NCBI GenBank assembly: GCA_028695395.1
Contig: JAQVJB010000018.1
Span: 1-23,836, forward strand
Length of the DNA: 23,836 nucleotides
DNA from: Actinomycetota bacterium
GTDB lineage: Bacteria; Actinomycetota; Humimicrobiia; Humimicrobiales; Humimicrobiaceae
Reading direction: 5' to 3'
Below the pieces are notes generated by a model. The model was not told the origin of the DNA and did not search any database. It was given only the letters and a program-made list of their open reading frames with translations. A program made the position numbers and the translations under genes. Below, piece by piece: positions 6,871 to 15,098 of this stretch (position 1 is the stretch's first letter; each line of letters begins with the position of its first letter).

Positions 6871-7989
6871 ATGAAATATAGAAGTCTTTTATTCAAAACT
6901 TCAGATCCTTTTGATACATTTAATACCGAAGAGTTATTTGTTAAAGCCGTTAAAGAAAATAGTAAGTACCAGTATGATAACTGTCCTGAATATAAAAAAA
7001 TACTGGAAAGTATGAATTTCAAGCCTGATTTTATAGAAAGTTATGATGATATTCAAAAAATCCCTTTTCTTCCGACATTATTTTTTAAAAACCATAATAT
7101 ATACTCCATGCCGTCTTATAAAATGATTAAAGCCACCTCTGCTGGGACGAAAGGGAAGTTTAGCAATATTGGCTTTGATTTTACCGGTCTGTTATGCGGC
7201 TTAAGAATGGTTCTTAAAATCGGAAAGTGGCGTAAATTGTTTTCGTTTATACCTGCCAATTACATTGTTTTTGGTTATAAGCCACATAGAAAAAACAAAA
7301 CCGCTGTTACAAAAACGGCTTTTGGAGCAACACTATTTACACCGGCAATTAGAAGAACCTATGCTTTGAAATACAAAAAAGGAAAATATGTTCCGGACTT
7401 AGAAGGCATTGTTAAAGCAATAGAAAAATACAGCAAATCGAGATTTCCTTTAAGATTCATGGGCTTTCCTTCATATACATATTTTGTTCTTAAAATGATG
7501 GATGAACGAGGTAAGCGCTATAAATTAAAAAAAGGTTCCAAAATCATGCTTGCAGGTGGTTGGAAACAGTTTTATAAAGAGCAGGTTGAAAAAGAAGTTC
7601 TCTATAAACTTGCAAATAAGGTATTGGGGATTGAAGAAGAGGATATTATTGAGTTTTTCGGTGCGGTTGAGCACCCGATATTATACTGCGACTGTATTAA
7701 CCATCATTTTCACGTACCTGCATATAGCAGGGTCATCATAAGAGATGTTGAATCACTGGAACCTGTAGAAAATGGAAAAATCGGCCTGGTCAATTTGATA
7801 ACTCCGATGATTAAAGCAACACCTATATTAAGTGTAGTAACCGATGATCTGGGTATTCTTTATGATGGTGAAGAATGCGGATGCGGTATATTGTCACCTT
7901 ATCTTGAAATCGTTGGACGCATTGGACTAAAAGATATAAAAACCTGTGCAGCCGGTGCGGAAGAACTGATAAAGGAAGTGAAACTATGA
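6871..7989 (+). CDS. luxE: LuxE-type acyl-protein synthetase (fatty acid reductase component)
   Basis: A 372-residue protein, the normal LuxE length (about 370). LuxE activates a fatty acid with ATP, accepts the acyl group on a Cys near its C-terminus, and passes it to LuxC for reduction. Seen here are an ANL-like nucleotide loop, TSAGTKGK (residues 89-96), the motifs FMGFPSYTYFVL and LAGGWK, FFGAVEHP, and a C-terminal Cys359 in IKTCAAGAEEL. That Cys matches the known acylated Cys about 10-14 residues from the end in bacterial luciferase systems. An AAAGGAG lies before ATG 6871, and the stop overlaps the luxC start (ATGA), implying translational coupling. No luxA, luxB or luxD is in the window, so the aldehyde is not for luminescence here. 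The substrate chain is unknown. Confidence 0.88.
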   Translation: MKYRSLLFKTSDPFDTFNTEELFVKAVKENSKYQYDNCPEYKKILESMNFKPDFIESYDDIQKIPFLPTLFFKNHNIYSMPSYKMIKATSAGTKGKFSNIGFDFTGLLCGLRMVLKIGKWRKLFSFIPANYIVFGYKPHRKNKTAVTKTAFGATLFTPAIRRTYALKYKKGKYVPDLEGIVKAIEKYSKSRFPLRFMGFPSYTYFVLKMMDERGKRYKLKKGSKIMLAGGWKQFYKEQVEKEVLYKLANKVLGIEEEDIIEFFGAVEHPILYCDCINHHFHVPAYSRVIIRDVESLEPVENGKIGLVNLITPMIKATPILSVVTDDLGILYDGEECGCGILSPYLEIVGRIGLKDIKTCAAGAEELIKEVKL

Positions 7990-9278
7990 TTCTTTTTAAA
8001 GGTGATTTATATCACTCAAAGGATCAAGAAATTATCCTTAATCAACTTGAAGATGAAATAAACAAAACCCGCAGGACAAAAATGCTTAACCCGGAAAAAG
8101 TAATCGTTGCATTGGAAAAGCTTGGTCAATCCATTGCTGAAGGCGAATTTGATGCTCTAATATCCCAACTGAATATTGAAGGGATAGAAAAGCATATTGA
8201 TATCATTCTTATGTCACTTAAACGGGAGAATATAGAATATAAAGTAAAGACAGAACTTGGTGAGCACTATTTTGATATACAAAAGACAGACCCGCCTTTT
8301 AACCAAAAGAAACTGTGGATTCGCCCAATGCCATTGGGAACTTTACTTCATATTGCCGCAGGAAATATTGACGGTTTGCCGGTATTTAGTGTTGCTGAGG
8401 GCTTGATCACAGGAAATGTAAACATTTTGAAATTGCCTCAAGCGGATAAAGGCTTATCTATTAAAATCATTAAGAAACTGATAGAAATTGAACCTGATAT
8501 TTCAGACTTTGTATACATATTTGATACGCCCTCAAGCGATCTTCATGCCATTAAAAAAATGGCAGAGATGGCTGACGGAATTGTTGTTTGGGGTGGTGAT
8601 GCTGCAATATCTGCAGTGCGGCAATTCGCGCCGGTAGGATGTAAGCTTATTGAGTGGGGTCATAAGTTGGGCTTTGCATATATATCTGGATACGAGGACA
8701 AAGAAAAGGAACTTACAGCTCTGGCAGAGCATATTATTTCCACAAGGCAACTCCTTTGCAGTTCCTGCCAGACAATTTTTCTTGATACGAATAGCCAGGA
8801 AGAGCTCCATGCCTTTTGTGAAGAATTTTTACCTTATTTGGAAGTCGCGGCAGATAAATACCCGTTTCAATCCATTGATGTTATAGCAGAAAGAACTCTC
8901 CAAAAATATTATGAAAAATTGGATAATATTATTAGCGGAAGTGCAATACGTAACGATAGGGTTTATAAGGGAAAACACTGTAGTCTGACCATTTGTCCGG
9001 ATAAGAATCTGGAACTTTCGGATATGTTCGGGAATTGCCTTGTAAAAGGACTGCCAAGAAGTGAATTGTTTTCAACGCTAAGAAAACATAAGGGCTATCT
9101 TCAAACAGCCGGGCTGATTTGTCAAAGAGAACGAAGAGAGGAACTTACGGATTTGCTGGCAAGGAGCGGAGTCGTCAGAATTATGCGTGCAGGAGATATG
9201 TCATCTGCATTTTGTGGAGAGGCACATGACGGAGAGTATGCTTTAAGAAGATACACCCGCATAGTTAATATACAATAG
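7986..9278 (+). CDS. luxC: LuxC-type acyl-CoA/acyl-protein reductase
   Basis: A 430-residue NADPH-dependent fatty acyl reductase, somewhat shorter than luciferase-operon LuxC (about 480). It reduces acyl groups, received from LuxE or CoA, to long-chain aldehyde through an acyl-thioester on a Cys. Features are IRPMPLGTLLHIAAGNIDGLP (about 115-135), a VWGGDAAI nucleotide-binding segment, and STRQLLCSSCQ, with Cys258 and Cys261 as candidates for the catalytic thiol. HKGYLQTAGLI and the tail RRYTRIVNIQ follow. It overlaps luxE by four bases, so the pair is one operon, ended by a strong hairpin at 9367. In an anaerobe the aldehyde could feed ether-lipid, alcohol or signal synthesis; that is inference only. 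Confidence 0.88.
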   Translation: MILFKGDLYHSKDQEIILNQLEDEINKTRRTKMLNPEKVIVALEKLGQSIAEGEFDALISQLNIEGIEKHIDIILMSLKRENIEYKVKTELGEHYFDIQKTDPPFNQKKLWIRPMPLGTLLHIAAGNIDGLPVFSVAEGLITGNVNILKLPQADKGLSIKIIKKLIEIEPDISDFVYIFDTPSSDLHAIKKMAEMADGIVVWGGDAAISAVRQFAPVGCKLIEWGHKLGFAYISGYEDKEKELTALAEHIISTRQLLCSSCQTIFLDTNSQEELHAFCEEFLPYLEVAADKYPFQSIDVIAERTLQKYYEKLDNIISGSAIRNDRVYKGKHCSLTICPDKNLELSDMFGNCLVKGLPRSELFSTLRKHKGYLQTAGLICQRERREELTDLLARSGVVRIMRAGDMSSAFCGEAHDGEYALRRYTRIVNIQ

Positions 9279-9366
9279 CCTTTAAGAATAGTTACGGTAT
9301 TTCGCCCAGCGAATATACAAACAAGGGATAGATTTGTGATTATGTCAGTTGAATATCAGATAACAA

Positions 9367-9405
9367 ATGAAACACGGAGACGGCTCCGTGTTTCATTTTA
9401 TTTTC
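9367..9405 (+). terminator. Terminator hairpin after luxC (REP-like palindrome)
   Basis: ATGAAACACGGAG (9367-9379) pairs perfectly over 13 bp with CTCCGTGTTTCAT (9384-9396) around a four-base loop, and TTTATTTTC follows. It is an intact palindromic member of the ACACGGGGACGG family, apparently serving as the operon terminator. Confidence 0.75.
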
Positions 9406-9509
9406 ATTTATAGGATTTACCTATTATAATTATAACATAATTATATTTTACAATATATATTTTTAGTAATATGATTGAAGTAGAAAAATTTAAAAAGGAT
9501 GAGTTAAGT

Positions 9510-10490
9510 ATGGATGTTATATTGAAGACGAGAAAATTAAAAAAGATATCGGGAATTATTTTAATATTAGTTATCGTTAGTTTTTTTGCTTTATTTATTA
9601 CAGGATGTAAATCTCAGCAAGAGGCTAGTGCCAGTAGCCGATATTATTACAGTTTTACGGATTCATTAGGAAATCAAATTCATTTAGAAGAAAAACCTCA
9701 AAGGGTTGTTTCTCTTGTTGGTTCTTATGCTGAAACCTGGCTTTTGGCAGGCGGGGAACTTATTGGCGTAACAGACGATGTGATAAAAGAAAGAAAAATG
9801 CATTTGCCTAAAGAAGTTCAAATTATCGGAACGATAAAAGAACTAAATTTAGAAGAAATTATTAATCTTTCTCCAGATTTTATTTTACTTTCTCCTGATA
9901 TAGAAAGTCATGTAAAGATTTCCGAGACCCTTAAAAAATCCAATATAAACTTTGCATTTTTTAAAGTAGAACACTTTGAAGACTATTTGGCTATGCTTGA
10001 TATTTGTACGGATATAACAGGGAATAAAGAACTCTATAAGAAAAATGGCCTTGAAGTTAAAAAACAAATTGAAGAGGTCTTAAGTAAAATTGATAAAAAT
10101 GACAATCCTGATATTTTATTTATCCGTGCTTTTTCAACTGGTGCAAAGGCAAAAAATGATGACAATATGGCCTGTAGAATTTTAAATGATTTAGCTACAG
10201 TCAATATCGCATCAAAACATGAGTCACTATTAGAAGAGTTAAGTATAGAACTCATAATTGAGGAAGATCCAGATTATATTTTTGTTGTGACTATGGGGGA
10301 CAGTCAAAAAGCTTTAGAAGCTTTAAAAGATGGAATAGCAAAAAATCCGGCATGGAATGATTTAACCGCAGTAAAAAATGACAGATTTATTGTACTTCCT
10401 AAAGAACTGTTCCATTACAAGCCAAATGCAAAATGGGGTGAAAGCTATGAATATCTTGCAAAAATTCTTTACCCGGATAAATTTAAATAA
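9510..10490 (+). CDS. ABC importer substrate-binding lipoprotein (iron chelate/heme/cobalamin class)
   Basis: A 326-residue protein with a lipoprotein signal: basic start, hydrophobic stretch IILILVIVSFFALF, then ITGC with the lipidated Cys33. A periplasmic-binding-protein fold of the FecB/BtuF type follows (GNQIHLEEKPQRVVSLVGSYAETWLLAGG, later LSPDFILLSPDI, and C-terminal NPAWNDLTAVKNDRF). It captures a chelated metal compound outside the membrane and hands it to the permease encoded next. ATG 9510 is preferred because AAGGATGAG lies directly upstream; an earlier ATG at 9471 would add 13 residues without such a site. No cobalamin riboswitch is seen in the 190-base leader, so iron chelate or heme is at least as likely as B12. 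The AT-rich stretch 9410-9465 could hold promoter and metal-regulator sites I cannot define. Confidence 0.85.
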   Translation: MDVILKTRKLKKISGIILILVIVSFFALFITGCKSQQEASASSRYYYSFTDSLGNQIHLEEKPQRVVSLVGSYAETWLLAGGELIGVTDDVIKERKMHLPKEVQIIGTIKELNLEEIINLSPDFILLSPDIESHVKISETLKKSNINFAFFKVEHFEDYLAMLDICTDITGNKELYKKNGLEVKKQIEEVLSKIDKNDNPDILFIRAFSTGAKAKNDDNMACRILNDLATVNIASKHESLLEELSIELIIEEDPDYIFVVTMGDSQKALEALKDGIAKNPAWNDLTAVKNDRFIVLPKELFHYKPNAKWGESYEYLAKILYPDKFK

Positions 10491-11490
10491 AAACAGCAAA
10501 AGCTATAACGCTGCCGTTATAGCTTTTCTTTTAATGTTATTAATAATTGGAGTATTTTTGAGTATAAGTTTTGGTTCTTCAAAAATATCCTTGTCAGAAA
10601 TTTTTAATGCAATGCGGCAAGGAGATCCTGGTTCAAAAGTTTATAAAATTATAAATTTTGTCAGGATACCAAGAACTTTAGCTGCAGTTCTTGCAGGCTG
10701 TGCTTTATCTGTATCTGGTGCAATACTTCAGTCAGTATTAAATAATTCCCTTGCCAGTCCAGGTATTATTGGTGTTAATTCTGGAGCAGGTTTGTTTGCT
10801 GTTTTAATTGCTGCTTTTTTTCCTGCAAATATATACTATACTACTTTTGCAGCCTTTACAGGCGCGTTTGTGGCTGTGTTATTGGTTTATTATATAGCTA
10901 AAGCGACTGGCGCATCCAGGATGGCTATCGTTTTATCGGGGGTTGCTGTATCTAGTTTTATTGGAGCAGCGACGGATACTGTACTGACTCTAAAGCCTGA
11001 TGTTGTTATGGAAAGGACGGCATTTTTAATTGGAGGTTTTTCAGGCGTAACAATGGACAGATTAAGCTTTGCTGCTTTTTTTATCATTATCGCTTTTATT
11101 GTTGCCTTAATTTTAAGCTATGATATGAATATTTTGGCTTTAGGAGATGAAACAGCTAAATCTTTAGGTTTAAATGTTAGAAGATTTCGTTTTATATTTT
11201 TAATTCTTGTAGCTATGCTTGCTGGGGCTGCAATAAGTTTTGCAGGTTTACTGGGCTTTGTTGGGCTTATCATTCCTCATGTTTCAAGGTTTCTGGTAGG
11301 TTATGATAATAGAATATTAATCCCCGTATCCGCATTATTAGGAAGTATTTTTACTTTACTTTGTGATTTACTGGCTCGAGTTATTTTTGCCCCCTATGAA
11401 ATTCCTGTTGGAATTATAATGTCATTTTTGGGCGGACCATTTTTTATTTATCTATTAATTAAAGGCAGGAGAGGACAGCTTTATGATTAA
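10447..11490 (+). CDS. ABC importer permease, FecCD/BtuC family
   Basis: A 347-residue, highly hydrophobic protein with about ten membrane segments. It carries the family signatures VRIPRTLAAVLAGCALSVSGAILQ, NSLASPGIIGVNSGAG, and FVGLIIPHVSRFLVG near the ATPase-coupling region. It forms the membrane channel, probably as a homodimer, for the substrate delivered by the lipoprotein. ATG 10447 has GGGGTGA seven bases upstream, and the gene then overlaps the end of the binding-protein gene by 44 bases. An in-frame ATG at 10378 would lengthen the overlap and lacks such a site. It overlaps the ATPase gene by eight bases, so the three genes are one coupled operon. Confidence 0.93.
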   Translation: MNILQKFFTRINLNKNSKSYNAAVIAFLLMLLIIGVFLSISFGSSKISLSEIFNAMRQGDPGSKVYKIINFVRIPRTLAAVLAGCALSVSGAILQSVLNNSLASPGIIGVNSGAGLFAVLIAAFFPANIYYTTFAAFTGAFVAVLLVYYIAKATGASRMAIVLSGVAVSSFIGAATDTVLTLKPDVVMERTAFLIGGFSGVTMDRLSFAAFFIIIAFIVALILSYDMNILALGDETAKSLGLNVRRFRFIFLILVAMLAGAAISFAGLLGFVGLIIPHVSRFLVGYDNRILIPVSALLGSIFTLLCDLLARVIFAPYEIPVGIIMSFLGGPFFIYLLIKGRRGQLYD

Positions 11491-12250
11491 ATTAAAGAAT
11501 ATCACTGCTGGATACAATAATGTTGAAGTTACAAAAAATATAAATATTGCATTTGAAGAAGCCAGCATTACAACGATTATAGGTAAAAACGGCTGTGGGA
11601 AGACTACTTTATTAAAAACAGCAGCAAATATATTGAAAGCTTTTAAAGGGGAAGTGATTCTTAAGGACAGGAATATTTCAAGCTTTTCAAATAAAGAGCT
11701 TGCAAAAAAGCTTTCCTTTTTACCTCAGATTAGAAAGGTACCCAATATAACGGTATATAATTTGGTTATGCACGGCAGATATCCTTATTTAGATTTTTTG
11801 CGTGTGCCTCAACAAAAAGATAAAGAAATTGTCCAAAAGACCATAGAAGACATGGCTCTTGGTAAGTATATCAATAAAAATATTTATGAATTATCTGGAG
11901 GGCAGCGTCAAAAGGTTTATATTGCTATGCTTTTGGCTCAGGATACAGATATAATATTTTTAGATGAGCCAACAACTTATTTAGATATTAATCATCAGCT
12001 TGAAATACTGGAAATAATAAAAAGGCTTAAAAAGATGGGGAAAACAATCGTTATGGTACTCCATGATTTAAACAATGCGCTTTCTTATTCTGATAAGATC
12101 TGTCTTATGGATAAGGGAGAAATAGTTATTTATGACAGTCCAGAAAAAGTATTTGAAAGCAGGGAAATTGATAGGGTATTTAAAGTTTATTCATCTCAGA
12201 TTACTTTTGAGGATGAAATGCCTAAGCAGTATCTGTTTAATTTAAAATAA
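11483..12250 (+). CDS. ABC importer ATPase, FecE/BtuD family
   Basis: A 255-residue cytoplasmic ATPase that powers the importer. Walker A is GKNGCGKTT (residues 34-42), followed by a Q-loop in FLPQIRK. The ABC signature is LSGGQRQKVYIAMLLAQD, Walker B is DIIFLDEPTTYLD, and the switch His is in VLHDLNNALSYSD. The order and relatedness match siderophore, heme and cobalamin importers. AGGAGAGGA precedes ATG 11483 within the permease gene. It is the last gene of its operon, followed by a bidirectional terminator. Confidence 0.93.
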   Translation: MIKLKNITAGYNNVEVTKNINIAFEEASITTIIGKNGCGKTTLLKTAANILKAFKGEVILKDRNISSFSNKELAKKLSFLPQIRKVPNITVYNLVMHGRYPYLDFLRVPQQKDKEIVQKTIEDMALGKYINKNIYELSGGQRQKVYIAMLLAQDTDIIFLDEPTTYLDINHQLEILEIIKRLKKMGKTIVMVLHDLNNALSYSDKICLMDKGEIVIYDSPEKVFESREIDRVFKVYSSQITFEDEMPKQYLFNLK

Positions 12251-12260
12251 GCCAGCAAAT

Positions 12261-12309
12261 AAAAAACTTTCATTGGTTCCAGATTTAATTGGACTAATGA
12301 AAGTTTTTT
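12261..12309. terminator. Bidirectional terminator between convergent operons
   Basis: AAAAAACTTTCATT (12261-12274) pairs perfectly over 14 bp with AATGAAAGTTTTTT (12296-12309). The A-run on one side and T-run on the other give a T-tract on both strands. It serves both the ABC importer operon (plus strand) and the sulfur operon (minus strand). Confidence 0.85.
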
Positions 12310-12349
12310 GTTTATTGTCTAGTTTTAAAGCATTTAATAATGAATGATA

Positions 12350-13303
12350 TTAACAAGTGGCTCCGCCAGTTAAGTGAAGTTTTGCTTCCAGAAGTTCCTC
12401 TTTTCGATCTAAAATATCATTTGATAATAATTGAGATTCTACATTTTCAAAAGTAAGTCTTTCAATCGTTTTAGAAAAACGTTCACCCGTTTTGCCTTGT
12501 TCTCTGTATAAAAGGATGGCTTTTTCGATTACACTTAAAACTTCATCTTTATCCGTGAAAATCTTGCTTAAGGGCTTGCCACGAGCTACACGTTTTCCCC
12601 ATCTTCCTCCAATGTATATTTTGTAGCCAGCAGTTCCATCTTCGATGGAATCAAAATGACATTTACCAATACACAGACCACAATTGTTACATTTTTCTTT
12701 ATTAATATTTAAAATGCCATCAATAACTTTGGCTGCATCCATTGGGCAAATTTCTTCTAAGGGACATTTTTTACAGCCATTACAAAAATCTTCATCAAAA
12801 TTGGGTATTCTTTGACCCACTATGCCTAAATCGTTTAAGTCTGGTTTTACACAGCTATTTGGGCAGCCACCCACAGCAATTTTAAATTTATGAGGAAGTC
12901 TGACATCAGCGTAGCCATTAAAAAATTTTTCATGTATTTCTTCAGATAAGGCAAAAGTATCAATTAAGCCATATTGACAAGTCGTTCCCTTACAAGATAC
13001 AACTGGACGAACTTTTGAGCCTGTGCCACCGGTTACAAGCCCTTCTTTAGCAATATAAGCCCTGAAGTCTTCTATCTTATCATAAGGGATGCCTTGAACT
13101 TCTACGGTTAATCGGCTTGTAAAAGTGACAATGCCATTCCCGAATAATTCAGCAGCTTCTGCTATACATTTGTTTTGAGCTGCTGTTATTTTACCGTTTA
13201 TTGTAATGATTCTTCCTGAGAAGTTATTTGTTCCTTTATTGCGCAAAAATCCCAGTGCTTTTACTCTTTTTTCATCTGCTGGGCTAATTGTTAAAGATTC
13301 CAT
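12350..13303 (-). CDS. Siroheme sulfite/nitrite reductase-like ferredoxin protein (AsrC-like)
   Basis: A 317-residue protein combining a sulfite/nitrite reductase ferredoxin-like N-terminal half with siroheme/[4Fe-4S] ligands: Cys104 and Cys109 (CKGTTC), then Cys147 and Cys151 (GGCPNSC). Two inserted ferredoxin motifs follow: CNGCKKC with Cys186, and CNNCGLCIGKC (205-215). This layout is that of anaerobic sulfite reductase subunit C and related single-subunit enzymes that reduce sulfite to sulfide with ferredoxin electrons. No asrA or asrB is nearby. ATG 13303 on the minus strand has GGAGG eight bases upstream; a longer frame to 13390 would overlap the preceding gene and is rejected. It is 25 bases downstream of the persulfide-reductase gene, forming a sulfur-reduction operon. 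The Cys-rich tail GGATC at the C-terminus is of unknown role. Confidence 0.82.
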   Translation of the reverse strand: MESLTISPADEKRVKALGFLRNKGTNNFSGRIITINGKITAAQNKCIAEAAELFGNGIVTFTSRLTVEVQGIPYDKIEDFRAYIAKEGLVTGGTGSKVRPVVSCKGTTCQYGLIDTFALSEEIHEKFFNGYADVRLPHKFKIAVGGCPNSCVKPDLNDLGIVGQRIPNFDEDFCNGCKKCPLEEICPMDAAKVIDGILNINKEKCNNCGLCIGKCHFDSIEDGTAGYKIYIGGRWGKRVARGKPLSKIFTDKDEVLSVIEKAILLYREQGKTGERFSKTIERLTFENVESQLLSNDILDRKEELLEAKLHLTGGATC

Positions 13304-13328
13304 ATTTTCAAACCTCCAAATATTTATT

Positions 13329-14954
13329 TTAATACGATAAATTATTAAAAGTTGTTCCTGCTTCAAGAACCCTGGTATTGTTGTAGCCAAAATTTTTTAA
13401 ACGTTTTTGAAGCATATAAGCTCTTTTACCCTTTGCACATACTAAAAGCAGTTTTTCGTCTTTTTTATATCCGGGCAGATCTCCTTTTACTTTAGTAAGA
13501 TCAATATAATCTGCCCCTTCTATACCTGGATAGATGGAAGCATCTATTATTTTAAAATCTTTGGCTTCTCCGGCGGCATAAGCTGCAGGAGTAATCGTTT
13601 CAAAGTCTCCACTAATCTTATTTAATAAGACATTAACAGTATGGGAAAAAGGATGAATGGCTGTTGAAAAAGGAGGAGCGTAAGCTAAATCCATATTTTC
13701 AATATCTTCAAGACTTGCGCCCATAGTGATAGCTGTGGCAGCAATATCAATCATTTTATCTGTGGCACCTTTTCCTAATACTTGTATACCCAATAATTTT
13801 TTAGTTTTTTTGTCTGCAATCATCTTAACAATAAATGTCGAAGAATCAGGATAGTAGTGGGCCTTATCATCAACAACGACAACGACTGATATTGGATTAA
13901 AGCCTGCCTTTCTTGCATCTTTTTCTGTTAATCCTGTTCTTCCTGCATTAATTTCTGGCAGCTTTACGATTGCAGTTCCCAAAACTCCAGGAAAAGCAAT
14001 TTTACTTCCTAAAATATTTTTGGCAAGGATACGGCCTGCAATATTTGCGGTAGAACCCATAGGAGACCAGAAGGCTTCCTTTGTAATTTTGTTGCTTACA
14101 GAGCTACAATCACCAACGGCATAAATATCTTCAATATTTGTTTCAAAAAACTCATTTACTTTAATCGTATGATTTGGCATTAATTCAATACCAGAATCTG
14201 CTAAAAATTCTGTATTGGCTTTTATTTCACAAGAAAATATTATGGCATCAGCTTTTATGGTTCGTCTGCTTGTTTTAACTTTTTCAACTTTTTCTTCCCC
14301 AAGGACGGCTTCCACTTCTGTTTCGGTAAAAGTGATAATACCTTGTTCTGCCAGGTAGTTTTCAACATAGTCAGAAAACTCATCATCAAAGCCAGGAAGG
14401 ATATGTTTTGCCATATCAATAATCATTATTTTAATTCCACAAGAAGATAAATTTTCAGTTATTTCAAGGCCTATATATCCAGCTCCGACGATAACAGCCC
14501 TTTTTATTTCATTACTGTCAACAGCATTACGCAAAGCGTAAGCATCATCAGGGGATCTAAGAAAGAAAACATTTTTTAAATGGATGCCATCAATATTTGG
14601 TTTGATGGCTCTTGCCCCAGAAGCAATAACTAATTTGTCATATTCAAATTTTAAAGGCTTATTTGATTTTAAATCCAGGGCATCTACCGTTTTTTCTTTG
14701 GGATTAACTTTTGTAACTTCATGTTCAGTTAATACTTTAACACCGGTTAATTCTGAAAAACCATCGGGTGTATTAACGATTAACTCATTGCCATTTTCAA
14801 TTACCTTACCGACATAATAGGGCAGGCCACAGCCAGCATAAGAAATATCTTTGCTTTTGGTTAAAATAGTAACATCACAGTTAAAATTTTCGCGTTTTAG
14901 CTTTGCAGCAACTTTGCTTCCTGCTGCGACACCACCAATGATAAGAACCTTCAT
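13329..14954 (-). CDS. CoA-disulfide/persulfide reductase fused to a rhodanese domain
   Basis: A 541-residue FAD-dependent pyridine-nucleotide-disulfide oxidoreductase. The N-terminal FAD site is IIGGVAAGSKVAAKLKR. The single redox Cys42 lies in SYAGCGLPYYVG, as in CoA-disulfide reductases. The NAD(P) site is VIVGAGYIGLEI, FAD contact is YAVGDCS, and AYAPPFSTAIHP is the dimer-domain tyrosine region. A rhodanese-like domain occupies about residues 455-541, with active-site Cys506 in VCAKGKR. Such CoADR-Rhd fusions reduce CoA persulfide or polysulfide, releasing sulfide, and support sulfur use or detoxification. Its partner downstream is the siroheme protein. The divergent LysR gene is the probable regulator. 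A closely related NADH oxidase function is possible, but the rhodanese fusion argues for persulfides. Confidence 0.88.
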   Translation of the reverse strand: MKVLIIGGVAAGSKVAAKLKRENFNCDVTILTKSKDISYAGCGLPYYVGKVIENGNELIVNTPDGFSELTGVKVLTEHEVTKVNPKEKTVDALDLKSNKPLKFEYDKLVIASGARAIKPNIDGIHLKNVFFLRSPDDAYALRNAVDSNEIKRAVIVGAGYIGLEITENLSSCGIKIMIIDMAKHILPGFDDEFSDYVENYLAEQGIITFTETEVEAVLGEEKVEKVKTSRRTIKADAIIFSCEIKANTEFLADSGIELMPNHTIKVNEFFETNIEDIYAVGDCSSVSNKITKEAFWSPMGSTANIAGRILAKNILGSKIAFPGVLGTAIVKLPEINAGRTGLTEKDARKAGFNPISVVVVVDDKAHYYPDSSTFIVKMIADKKTKKLLGIQVLGKGATDKMIDIAATAITMGASLEDIENMDLAYAPPFSTAIHPFSHTVNVLLNKISGDFETITPAAYAAGEAKDFKIIDASIYPGIEGADYIDLTKVKGDLPGYKKDEKLLLVCAKGKRAYMLQKRLKNFGYNNTRVLEAGTTFNNLSY

Positions 14955-15035
14955 ATTTTTACACCTCTTTATTTAAAAATAAAAGTTTACTATTTTAATG
15001 ATAGCACTTGTTAAGTTAATAATAAAATGATATTA

Positions 15036-15063
15036 TATGATTAAAATCATAGGTAAAACCTAT
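15036..15063. promoter_or_regulatory. Overlapping palindromes, likely LysR operator for the divergent sulfur operon
   Basis: Two perfect palindromes abut in the 144-base divergent region: TATGATTAAAATCATA (15036-15051) and ATAGGTAAAACCTAT (15049-15063). The second contains the T-N11-A pattern of LysR-type binding sites. The pair lies 36-63 bases before the LysR start, as expected for autoregulation with divergent activation of the sulfur operon. Confidence 0.65.
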
Positions 15064-15098
15064 CAATATTGATTAATCCATGACAGGAAGGTGGTAAG

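Noticed and set aside
9279..9509. Cobalamin riboswitch before the ABC importer
   Set aside because: The leader is about 190 bases, mostly AT-rich, with a terminator hairpin in it. No B12-box or conserved riboswitch core was recognised.
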